Origin: DASPFV01 sp035620975
GTDB lineage: Bacteria > Acidobacteriota > Vicinamibacteria > Vicinamibacterales > 2-12-FULL-66-21
NCBI GenBank assembly: GCA_035620975.1
Contig: DASPFV010000328.1
Span: forward strand, 1 to 16,291
Length of the DNA stretch: 16,291 nucleotides
Direction: 5' to 3'
Shown: positions 1-7,558 of the stretch, in pieces
Layout of the letters: the number at the start of each line of letters is the position of its first letter
How positions within the stretch are numbered: the stretch's first letter is position 1
Notes under the pieces: generated by a model
Database searches by the model: none
Told to the model about the DNA's origin: nothing
Seen by the model: the letters and a program-made list of their open reading frames with translations, nothing else
Position numbers and translations under genes: made by a program

Positions 1-123
1 GGCCGCGCGCGCGCGGCCGTACGTCAATGCAAGACCTGACCCCGTCGCGCCCCCGGCCAGCCGACCTGACATCAGGCTGCCGGCGGCCGCCTGCGTCACG
101 CCCGCGTCAAGAACGTAGATCGG
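1..123. other. Spacer at window edge with palindrome and hairpin, possible REP-like remnant
   Basis: No coding region is supported here. Bases 1-18 are a perfect 18-base GC palindrome (GGCCGCGCGCGCGCGGCC). The octamer GACCTGAC occurs twice, at 33-40 and 63-70. Bases 55-84 can fold into an imperfect hairpin whose core is CCTGA-CA-TCAGG. This hairpin lies about 40 bases past the stop of the minus-strand dehydrogenase, so it could stabilise or end that transcript, but no T-run follows it on that strand. The segment around 24-43 (AATGCAAGACCTGACCCC) resembles sequence I recall from the flanks of REP-associated tyrosine transposase genes. That resemblance is from memory and no transposase is visible in the window. 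Confidence 0.35.
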
Positions 124-2103
124 TCACCTGCGTGGCAGCGCGAACGCGACCACATAGTCACCGATCGGCAACCCTTCCGGTACACCATGGCCACCTGCGC
201 TGATGACGACGTACTGCCGGCCGTCGCGCCCCCGGTAGGTCATGGGCGTGGCGCGTGCGCTCGTCGGCAGCGAGCCTCGCCAGAGCTGCTGGCCGCTGGC
301 GACGTCGAAGGCATAGATCGCTCCGTCGAGCGTGCCGGCTGCGAACACCAGGCCACCGGCCGTGACAATGGGCCCGCCGAGCGCAATCGATCCCCAGCGT
401 TCGGCCTCCGGCATCATCTCTGCCCACGGAAGGCGCCCGAACGGCACCCGCCACGCGATCTCGCCGGTCCCGGCCTTCACCGCGGCCAGCGTTCCCCACG
501 GCGGCGGCGTGCACGGCAGCCCCGTTTTCGGACCGAGCAGAAAGCGCCGTACGACGCCGTACGGCGTGCCTCGCTGCGGGTGGAACTCGAACTGGCCGCT
601 CAGGCGGCCCGCTTTCCGCTCGGCATCCACCCGCTCGCGTGCGACGAGTCGGACCTCCGCAGCCAGATTGTTCACGGGCATGATCAACAGGTCGTTGACT
701 CGATCGTGCGCGATGCCGCCCCAGGCCATCCCGCCCACGTTGCCGGGCACCACGAGCGTGCCCTTCAACGACGGAGGTGTGAAGAGTCCCTCGGCACGCA
801 GCCGGCCCATCGTCTCGCGACACCACGTGCGGTCCTCGTCAGTGATGCCCCAGGCGTGCTCGGCGTCGAGCATGGGGGCCGCGAGCGATGACGGCGCCGT
901 GGGGAATGGCTGAGTTGGGGCAGCGACTTCCCCTGGCACATCGCTCTTGGGTACCGGCCGTTCCTGCACGGGAATCAGCGGTGTGCCGGTCTCGCGATCC
1001 AGGATGAACAGATGGCCGGTCTTCGACGCGACAGCAACGGCCGGGATCGTCTTGCCGTCCTTCCGCCAGTCGAAGAGGATCGGCGGCGAAGCGACGTCGT
1101 AATCCCAGAGGTCGTGGTGCACCGTCTGGAAGTGCCAGACGCGTTCCCCGGTATGGGCGCGAAGCGCCACGAGAGAGTTCGCGAACAGGTTGTCGCCGAG
1201 GCGCTCGCCGCCGTAGTAGTCGTGATTCGGGCTGCCGGTCGGGACGAACACGAGATTGCGTGCCGGATCCGCAGCCATCACCGACCACGCGTTCGCCCCG
1301 CCCGCGCGCCGGCGGCTGTCGCCCTTCCACGTTTCTGCACCACGAGCTGACGGCTCCTGCGGAACCGGATCCCAGGTCCAGCGCAGCTCGCCCGTGACCG
1401 CGTCGAAGCCGCGCACCTCGCCACTCGGATGCGGCTTGTCCGTGCCGTCGGCGATCGCGGAACCGACCACGATCGTGTCTCCGATCACGGCTGGCGGTGA
1501 CGTGACCTGATAGTCGGCGAAGCCCGTCGGCGGGATTCTCAACCCCCGACGAAGATCGACGATTCCCAGCTCGCCGAAACCGGGCACGGGCGTCCCTGTC
1601 GTCGCATCCAGCGCGATGAGACGGGCGTCGATCGTGGCGACGATGATGCGGCGCTCAGTGCCGCGCTGCCAGACGGAGACGCCGCGGCTCGCGAAGTCGC
1701 CGTAGCCCAGGTCGCGAGGCACCCTGGCGTCGTAAACCCACAGCTGCTGCCCCGTCAGCGGATCGAGAGCGAAGACGCGTCCGACGGGTGTGCTGAGATA
1801 CAGCGTGCGATCGATGTGAAGCGCGGTCGCTTCGAGCGCCGTCGGCCGGCCATTCTTCGGTTGGTACGCGTCGCCGGTGCGGAAGGTCCAGGCGACCTCC
1901 AGCGACGCGACGTTCTCGCGATGGATATCCTCGAGCGGAGAGAAGCGTTCCCCTCCGGCATCACGTCCGTAGGCCGTCCAGTCTCCGTCGGGCAGTTGTT
2001 GCGCCCGGATCGGGTAGTGGCGAGCCGGAAGGGGCCACAGCGCGAGGACGGCCACTAGGCAGAGGATCGGGAACGATGCCAGTACAGAGCGAATCGGAGC
2101 CAT
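124..2103 (-). CDS. PQQ-dependent membrane or periplasmic dehydrogenase (quinoprotein glucose dehydrogenase-like)
   Basis: A 659-residue quinoprotein that should oxidise an alcohol or sugar in the periplasm using pyrroloquinoline quinone and pass electrons to the respiratory chain. Residues 7-25 form a hydrophobic signal or anchor. The mature part begins with WTAYGRDAGGERFSPL, the usual start of the eight-bladed propeller. Blade repeats with Gly-Trp or Gly-Leu-Trp ends recur (FALDPLTGQQLW near 120, FDAVTGELRW near 240, FDVASGQQLW near 605). VHHDLWDYD at 328-336 and SKTGHLFILDRETG near 360-373 match the regions holding the catalytic Asp and PQQ-contacting Lys in membrane glucose dehydrogenases. 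No CxxCH heme motif is present, so it is not a quinohemoprotein, and it lacks the multi-helix N-terminal anchor of E. coli Gcd. The ATG at 2103 is preferred to a TTG at 2160 that lies in repeat sequence; no clear ribosome-binding site is visible. Last gene of the minus-strand run. Substrate unknown. Confidence 0.9.
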   Translation of the reverse strand: MAPIRSVLASFPILCLVAVLALWPLPARHYPIRAQQLPDGDWTAYGRDAGGERFSPLEDIHRENVASLEVAWTFRTGDAYQPKNGRPTALEATALHIDRTLYLSTPVGRVFALDPLTGQQLWVYDARVPRDLGYGDFASRGVSVWQRGTERRIIVATIDARLIALDATTGTPVPGFGELGIVDLRRGLRIPPTGFADYQVTSPPAVIGDTIVVGSAIADGTDKPHPSGEVRGFDAVTGELRWTWDPVPQEPSARGAETWKGDSRRRAGGANAWSVMAADPARNLVFVPTGSPNHDYYGGERLGDNLFANSLVALRAHTGERVWHFQTVHHDLWDYDVASPPILFDWRKDGKTIPAVAVASKTGHLFILDRETGTPLIPVQERPVPKSDVPGEVAAPTQPFPTAPSSLAAPMLDAEHAWGITDEDRTWCRETMGRLRAEGLFTPPSLKGTLVVPGNVGGMAWGGIAHDRVNDLLIMPVNNLAAEVRLVARERVDAERKAGRLSGQFEFHPQRGTPYGVVRRFLLGPKTGLPCTPPPWGTLAAVKAGTGEIAWRVPFGRLPWAEMMPEAERWGSIALGGPIVTAGGLVFAAGTLDGAIYAFDVASGQQLWRGSLPTSARATPMTYRGRDGRQYVVISAGGHGVPEGLPIGDYVVAFALPRR

Positions 2104-2171
2104 TTGCTTTACGGTTCGACTGCGATGGTCAATGGCCAATCTCCCAATCCCAATCCGCAAGCGGCAATGCG
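2104..2171. repeat. Short heptamer-type repeat (CAATCNN on plus strand) in operon spacer
   Basis: The 68-base spacer between the permease stop and the dehydrogenase start has CAATC at 2137, 2145 and 2151. Related words lie at 2130 (CAATG), 2158 (CAAGC) and 2165 (CAATG), spaced mostly 6 to 8 bases with a 7-base phase at 2130/2137 and 2151/2158/2165. Read in the direction of transcription this is a GATTG array. It matches the larger array at 4636-4939 in the same operon. No good Shine-Dalgarno sequence is visible before the ATG at 2103. Confidence 0.6.
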
Positions 2172-4610
2172 TCAGTCGTTGAGCACCCTCGCCGGATCCG
2201 TGCGTGCCGCGCGCGATGCCGGAATCAGCCCCGCGCTCAGCGCGACTGCCAGGAGTATCGCCGGCGCCGTCGCGTACGTCAGCGGGTCGAGTGAAGACAC
2301 GCCGAACAGCAGGCTCTGGATCAACCTGGTCAGCAGCGCGGCGCTCACCAGTCCGAGCGCGACACCAGCGACGGAGAGGCTCAGCGCTTCACGGAGGACC
2401 AGGCGGGCGAGTGCCGCCCGGCTGGCCCCGAGCGCCGAACGGATTCCGAGCTCCTTCCGGCGCTGCGACACGTTGTACGACATCACGCCGTAGAGCCCGA
2501 TTGCGGCGAGCACGAGCGCGAGCGCGGCGAAGGTGGTGACCACGGTCACTCCGAATCGCGGCTGCTCGACCGACGCGCGAACGAGACTCGCGAGCGGCTC
2601 GATGCGCTCGACGACGACGCGGCCGTCCGCCTCGCGGACGAGCGCCCTGACGTCGTCGGCCAGGGCAGCCGGGTCACCCGTCGTGCGGACCACCAGGTTC
2701 ACGAACCCGACGATGCCGCGGTTGGCGTGGGCCTGCACGAAGTAGATCTCCGGCTCGGCCGCCCTGTCATTGCCGTCCTTCAGCACGTTCCCGACGATGC
2801 CGACGATTTCGGTGTCGCGAGGCTTGTCGCTGTCGTAAAGCGGTCCCAGCCGCCGGCCCACCGCGCGACCGTTGATATGGCGCTGGACGAACTCCCGGTT
2901 GACGAGTACCGGGCGCACGCCCGCCCGCCGGTCGTCCGGAGCGAAGAAGCGGCCTTCGTGGAGCCGGAGCGAGAGCGCTTCCGCGTAACCGGGCGTGATC
3001 GTGTAGGTGACGGCGCGCACCGTCGACGGCTTGGTGCCCGCCACCGGGGCTGGCAGGGTGAAGGTGGTGATTGCCGTCATGCTGTTCATCGGCATCATGC
3101 TGCCGGCGCCCGCGGCGGCCACTCCGGGCAGCCTTCGCAGCCGGTCGAGCGCGGACTCGATGAACTGCGCCGTCTGCTCCGGCGGCGCCTGGCGCGGCAG
3201 CTGCACGCGCGCCGTCAGCACGCGGTCGGCCGTGTACCCGGCATCCACCGCGACGAGACGCGTGAAGCTCCGGGCGAGCAGGCCTGCACCAACGACGAGC
3301 AGGACCGCCAATCCGGCTTCGATGACGAGGAGCGCCGAGCGGAGGTGTCTGGCCTGGGGACCGCCTGCCGCTCCGCCCGTTCCGGCGCCGCCCCCGCGAA
3401 CCGCCTGGTACACCTCGGGCCGCGACGCGCGCAGCGCCGGCGCCACCCCGGCCGCCAGCCCCGCAATCAGCGAGGATGCGACGCTGAAGCCCATCACGAT
3501 CCAGTCGACGCGCACGTCCTCGAGGCGGGGCAGGCGCGCCGGCGCGAACGCCGGGAGCGTGCGGACCAGCAGGGCAGCCAGGACCAGGCCGATCGCGCCT
3601 CCGGCCAGCGACAGCGCCGCGCTCTCCGTGAGGAGCTGGCGCACCAGCCGGGCCCGGCTCGCGCCAATCGCGACGCGGATGGCCAGCTCGCGTTCGCGGG
3701 CGATGCCGCGGGAAAGAAGCAGGTTGGCAATGTTCGCGCACCCGATGAGCAGGAGCAGGACGACGGCCGCCGTCACAACGAGGAGCGCGGGACGGACGGT
3801 GGTCGTCATATCCGCCGCGAGCGGCCGCACGTGCACGACCACCGGCCCCCCCTTGCCGAACATCAGGTCGGTGGACTGCGGGCGCGGCATGCTTCGCGCG
3901 GCGGCCGTACCTTCGGCCTCCGCCTGTGCCGGCGTCACGCCCGGCCGGAGCCTGGCGATGGCGCTGAACACCGCCGTGCGCGCCGGCTCCGCCGCGACGT
4001 CCGGAATCACATTCGGGATCCAGAACAGCACGCGCCGATCCGGGAACTCGAGCGAGGCCCTGGCGACGCCGACGATGGTGTGCGCCTCGCCGTCGATCGC
4101 GAAGGTCCGTCCCAGCACGTCCGGCGCCGCCGCAAAGCGGTCGCGCCACAGGCGGTCGCTCAGCACGACGACGCGATTCGCACCGGGCCGCGCTTCGGCG
4201 TCCTCGAAGAACCGGCCGAGCGAGGGCGTCGCACGGAGCAGCCGGAACACGACCGGCGACACCGGAGCCCCCGGGGCCCGCAGCGGTTCACCGTCCTCGA
4301 ACGCGACGGTCAGCTCGCGGGAGGCGAAGGCTCCCGCCCCTTCAATCGTGGCCGGATTCGTCGACCACGCCGCGAACGTCCGGTTGCTGAGCCAGCGCTG
4401 ACCGGCGAGCGTGCTGCCCCCTGGATGTTCCTCCCACACCCGCACCAGTTGGCCCGGGTCGGGATAGGTCAACGGCCGCAGGAGGATGCCGTGCACGACC
4501 GAAAAAACGGCCGTGGTGGTGCCGACGCCGAGGGCAAAGGTGAGCAGCACGGTGATCGCCAGGCCCGGCGATCGGCGGAGACTCACCCACGCATAGTGCA
4601 GGTCCTGCAT
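2172..4610 (-). CDS. ADOP-family FtsX/MacB-like ABC transporter permease (copy 1)
   Basis: An 812-residue inner-membrane permease with the duplicated ADOP layout: MacB-type periplasmic core, FtsX domain, second periplasmic core, second FtsX domain. The N-terminus (SLRRSPGLAITVLLTFALGVG) is the family's usual first helix, about residues 17-42. First FtsX helices lie near 274-296, 328-350 and 372-392, with the cytoplasmic signature ERELAIRVAIGASR at 306-319. A middle helix is near 424-446. The second FtsX set is near 688-710, 743-765 and 781-797, with RRKELGIRSALGASR at 717-731. Family members work like MacB, moving or extracting substrates without forming a channel, and need a separate ATPase; none is encoded nearby. 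The start at 4610 was chosen because the family begins with M-x-D-L-x-Y; ATGs at 4637 and 4673 would add residues encoded by the spacer repeat. No strong ribosome-binding site is visible. Substrate unknown. Confidence 0.88.
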   Translation of the reverse strand: MQDLHYAWVSLRRSPGLAITVLLTFALGVGTTTAVFSVVHGILLRPLTYPDPGQLVRVWEEHPGGSTLAGQRWLSNRTFAAWSTNPATIEGAGAFASRELTVAFEDGEPLRAPGAPVSPVVFRLLRATPSLGRFFEDAEARPGANRVVVLSDRLWRDRFAAAPDVLGRTFAIDGEAHTIVGVARASLEFPDRRVLFWIPNVIPDVAAEPARTAVFSAIARLRPGVTPAQAEAEGTAAARSMPRPQSTDLMFGKGGPVVVHVRPLAADMTTTVRPALLVVTAAVVLLLLIGCANIANLLLSRGIARERELAIRVAIGASRARLVRQLLTESAALSLAGGAIGLVLAALLVRTLPAFAPARLPRLEDVRVDWIVMGFSVASSLIAGLAAGVAPALRASRPEVYQAVRGGGAGTGGAAGGPQARHLRSALLVIEAGLAVLLVVGAGLLARSFTRLVAVDAGYTADRVLTARVQLPRQAPPEQTAQFIESALDRLRRLPGVAAAGAGSMMPMNSMTAITTFTLPAPVAGTKPSTVRAVTYTITPGYAEALSLRLHEGRFFAPDDRRAGVRPVLVNREFVQRHINGRAVGRRLGPLYDSDKPRDTEIVGIVGNVLKDGNDRAAEPEIYFVQAHANRGIVGFVNLVVRTTGDPAALADDVRALVREADGRVVVERIEPLASLVRASVEQPRFGVTVVTTFAALALVLAAIGLYGVMSYNVSQRRKELGIRSALGASRAALARLVLREALSLSVAGVALGLVSAALLTRLIQSLLFGVSSLDPLTYATAPAILLAVALSAGLIPASRAARTDPARVLND

Positions 4611-4635
4611 GAATTCAGCATACTGCCGCCAGGAC

Positions 4636-4939
4636 ATTGCCGATTGCAGAATGCCGATTGCAGAATGCATCAATCAATTGTGCGATTGACGATTGTTGAT
4701 TGCGAATTGCCGATTGTCGATCGATCCCACAGTTGAAGAACGGACGATCGCACGGCGGCGACGTGCCACCAATCTGGCCCTCCACTCCCAATCAATCCCC
4801 TCAATCTCTCAATCGATCGTTCGAATCCGTCAATCGACAATCTTTCGATCCCTCAATCGGCCAATCCTTGACTCATCAATCGCTGCAATGCCGAAATTGC
4901 CCAATTCAATCTGCAATCCGCAATCGGCAATCGGCAATA
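4636..4939. repeat. Opposed arrays of degenerate 7-base repeats (GATTG arm, then CAATC arm)
   Basis: This fills nearly all of the 329-base spacer between the two permease genes and is clearly richer in A and T than its surroundings. In the left arm, exact GATTG words start at 4642, 4656, 4684, 4691, 4698 and 4712, all separated by multiples of seven. One-mismatch words at 4649, 4663, 4705 and 4719 fill further slots. The right arm (4770-4939) carries CAATC 14 times, in strict 7-base phase at 4907, 4914, 4921 and 4928. A GC-rich stretch (4741-4769) separates the arms. The outer ends are a perfect 12-base inverted repeat: 4636-4647 (ATTGCCGATTGC) and 4920-4931. A transcript reading the minus strand could fold the arms together into a long imperfect stem ending just upstream of the permease 1 start. 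No ORF is supported here. Confidence 0.8.
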
Positions 4940-7408
4940 TCACGTTCGCAGTACGGCCGATGGGTGAATGCGGGAGGCGCGGCGGGCGGGGAGCCAACCG
5001 GCGAGCACGCCGATGGCGGCCAGCACGAGCGTCGCCCCGGCGAGCGTGGCCGGGTCACGAGGCTGCAGGTCGAACAGCAGGGTGGAGACGAACCTCGACG
5101 CCCAGAGGCTGAAGGCCGTCCCGGCCACGATGCCCGCTCCCACCAGCCATGCCACCCGCCGCAGAACCAGCCGGACCACCGCGCCGGGCTCGGCCCCCAG
5201 GGCCATCCGGATGCCGATTTCGGTTCGCCGCCGGTTCACCGCATATGAGGTCACCCCGTAGAGGCCCAGACCGGCCAGCAGCAGCGCGAGTCCGCCGAAG
5301 AACCCCGACAGCATCGCCACCATTCGATCCTGAATCAACGACGCGTTCACCTGCTCGGAGAGCGGCCTGACCGTGATCGCGAGGTCGCGATTGACGTCGG
5401 CCAGCGCGGCAGCCAGCGCCCGCGTGAGCAGAAGAGGCGAGCCGGCGGCCGCTCGCACGCTGATCGAGACGAACGACGGCGGATCGGGCTGCTGTGGCAG
5501 CAGCAGGTACATCGTGGGCGGGACGGCCTCCCGCAGCGATCGATAGACGGCATCCTCGACGTATCCGATGATCAGGCGATCCGTCGCAGCACGGCTCGGG
5601 CGTCCTTCCTGCTGGATCCGCCTTCCGACGGGGTTCTCGTTGTCCGTGAACTTGCGTGCGAACGCCTGATTCACGATCGCGACCTCGGGCCCCGTCACAT
5701 CGGCGTCTGTGAAGTCGCGGCCCGCAAGGATCCGCGTTCCGTAGGTGGTGAACCAGTCCCGGCTCACGAGATTGACGTACACGCTGCGCGCCTGGTCGCC
5801 ACCCGGGACCGGCACGCCGTCGACGGCATCCACCCCGTATTGCCAGGAGCTCCCGCTGACCGGTGTGACGACGGAAAGCGAGGCGTGGGCCACGCCCGGG
5901 AGTTGCTCGGCGGCGCTCCGCAGCCGCTCGAACAGCGGGGAGCGATCGCCGGGCTCGAGCTGGAGACGCTGCGCGTCGACGGAGGCCACGAGCACGGGCC
6001 CGCGATCGAACCCGAGATCGAGCCTGGCGAGCGAGCCGAACGTCCGCAGGAACAGGCCGGCGGCGACGACCAGCGTCAGCGAGAGCGCGACCTGCGCGAT
6101 GACGAGCGCGTTGCCGAGGCCGAACCGGCGGTCCCCGGCGATCCCGCGCCCCGTTTCGTTCAGCGCCTCGCTCGGCTGGACCCGCGTGGCTCTCAGTGCC
6201 GGCACCGTGCCGAACAGGAGCGCCGTGGCGCCGGCGACGCCTGTGGTGAACCCGAGCACGCGCCAGTCGAGCGGCAGTTCCAGGAAGACGTAGCTCGTCG
6301 AGGTCGACAGTTGACGCACGAGGAGGCGGCTGCCCCACGCCGCGAACGCCAGGCCTGCGAGCGCGCCCAGCCCGGCCAGCACCAGGCTCTCGGTCAGCAG
6401 CATTCTGGTCAGCCGCAGGCGGGAGGCGCCGAGGGCCAGCCGTACGCTGATCTCGTGCCGGCGCGCCGCGGCGCGGGCGAGCAGCAGGTTCGCGATGTTC
6501 GCACACGCGATCACCAGGACGAGCGCGACGACGACCATGATCGTGAGCAGCGGCTGCTGGTAGCGTCGCCGGAGAGCGGAGGTGCCCGTCGCCGCCGGCG
6601 TGACCGCCATACCTTCCTGCAGGTACCGCACCTTGTCCTCTTCCCGGTAATGGCCGGGCATGGTCGCCTCGCGGATCTGCGGCAGGACGCCGCTCAGGGC
6701 AGCCGAGGCCGCCTCGTGCGTCTGACCGGTTCTGAGCCGCACCATCACGTTCAGCCACCAGTGTGACCGGCTGTCGAGCGTGCTCTCTTTTCCGCGGACG
6801 AGCACCTGGGTGCCGATCGGAATCGCGACGTCGAACGTCCGGCCGACCTCCGCGCCGAAGAAGTCCGGTCCCGTCACGCCGACGATCGTGAACGGCACAC
6901 CCTCGATCGTGAGAGTCCGGCCGATCACGTCGGCGGCGCCGGCGAATCGCCGCTGCCAGAACGCGTAGCTGATGACAGTGACGGGGCCGTCCGCGCCGCC
7001 GCCGCGCCGGTCGTCCGACGGCGTGAGCACGCGGCCCAGCATGGCCGGCACGCCGAGCACCTCGAAATACCGGCCGCTCGCCCAGAGGCCGTCCACCAGG
7101 TCCGTCATGCCACCCTGAGCGAGATTGAACCGTCCGCTGGACCAGGCGAACGCCCCCTCGAACAACGGCTCGCGATCGCGGACCTGTTCCCAGATCGGGT
7201 TGGTCCAGGAGGCAATCTGTCCCGTGGCTCTGGTCACCAGGCCGAGCCGCTGTGGGTCGCGTACCGGCAGGGAGCGGAGCAGGAGGCTGTCCAGGATCGA
7301 GAAGATCGCCGTGTTGGCGCCGATTCCGAGCGCGAGCGAGAGCACGGCGATGACGGAGACGACCGACGTGGCCCTCAGCGCCCGGAACGCATCACGAACA
7401 TCGCGCAT
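4940..7408 (-). CDS. ADOP-family FtsX/MacB-like ABC transporter permease (copy 2)
   Basis: An 822-residue permease with the same duplicated architecture as its downstream neighbour, but clearly diverged from it. It opens with RDVRDAFRALRATSVVSVIAV and a first helix ending in LSLALGIGANTAIFS, the most typical ADOP signature. The first FtsX domain contains VVVALVLVIACANIANLLLA followed by RRHEISVRLALGASRLRL. The C-terminal FtsX domain contains FGGLALLLAGLGLYGVTSYAV, RRTEIGIRMALGAEPGAV and the ending PARRASRIHPSAVLRT. The start is well fixed: a minus-strand GGAGG (7416-7420 on the plus strand) lies seven bases before the ATG at 7408. The open frame continues upstream to 8497, but that part is antisense to the aldolase gene and has no membrane-protein character. 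It is the first gene of the minus-strand run and no ATPase is adjacent. Substrate unknown. Confidence 0.9.
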   Translation of the reverse strand: MRDVRDAFRALRATSVVSVIAVLSLALGIGANTAIFSILDSLLLRSLPVRDPQRLGLVTRATGQIASWTNPIWEQVRDREPLFEGAFAWSSGRFNLAQGGMTDLVDGLWASGRYFEVLGVPAMLGRVLTPSDDRRGGGADGPVTVISYAFWQRRFAGAADVIGRTLTIEGVPFTIVGVTGPDFFGAEVGRTFDVAIPIGTQVLVRGKESTLDSRSHWWLNVMVRLRTGQTHEAASAALSGVLPQIREATMPGHYREEDKVRYLQEGMAVTPAATGTSALRRRYQQPLLTIMVVVALVLVIACANIANLLLARAAARRHEISVRLALGASRLRLTRMLLTESLVLAGLGALAGLAFAAWGSRLLVRQLSTSTSYVFLELPLDWRVLGFTTGVAGATALLFGTVPALRATRVQPSEALNETGRGIAGDRRFGLGNALVIAQVALSLTLVVAAGLFLRTFGSLARLDLGFDRGPVLVASVDAQRLQLEPGDRSPLFERLRSAAEQLPGVAHASLSVVTPVSGSSWQYGVDAVDGVPVPGGDQARSVYVNLVSRDWFTTYGTRILAGRDFTDADVTGPEVAIVNQAFARKFTDNENPVGRRIQQEGRPSRAATDRLIIGYVEDAVYRSLREAVPPTMYLLLPQQPDPPSFVSISVRAAAGSPLLLTRALAAALADVNRDLAITVRPLSEQVNASLIQDRMVAMLSGFFGGLALLLAGLGLYGVTSYAVNRRRTEIGIRMALGAEPGAVVRLVLRRVAWLVGAGIVAGTAFSLWASRFVSTLLFDLQPRDPATLAGATLVLAAIGVLAGWLPARRASRIHPSAVLRT

Positions 7409-7558
7409 GATCTTGCCTCCGGCTGCCTTCGTTCGACGGATTATGCCTCGATTTGGTTGGCGCGAGCGCCGCGGCATTTCGCCGCAGAGCCGCTCGTGAT
7501 CAACAATGAGCCGGATCGCGCGGCCGGCAGGACGCGGCCGTGCGCGCGAGCTGCACTC
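7409..7558. promoter_or_regulatory. Divergent intergenic region, presumed promoters for both directions
   Basis: The 150 bases between the divergent permease 2 and aldolase starts must hold promoter sequence for at least one of the two runs. The only well-defined element is the permease ribosome-binding site (CCTCC at 7416-7420 on the plus strand). A short palindrome GGCGC-GA-GCGCC lies at 7459-7470 and could be an operator, but it is too short in this base composition to carry weight. No convincing -35/-10 pair was recognised. Confidence 0.3.

Noticed and set aside
2104..2160. TTG start at 2160 for the dehydrogenase
   Set aside because: The added residues are encoded by the spacer repeat, and the ATG at 2103 directly precedes the hydrophobic signal.
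2727..4736. 669-codon open frame on the plus strand opposite permease 1
   Set aside because: Its product is dominated by Arg, Gln, His, Asp and Gly with no domain pattern; the minus-strand frame has clear FtsX signatures. High GC content produces such open antisense frames.
4636..4939. Small genes in the spacer between the permeases
   Set aside because: Open frames here encode only heptamer-repeat products (runs of Ser, Gln, Ile, Asn, Pro) with no start signals.
7459..7470. Operator palindrome GGCGC-GA-GCGCC in the divergent spacer
   Set aside because: Such short GC palindromes are expected by chance in this base composition, and no regulator gene is nearby.
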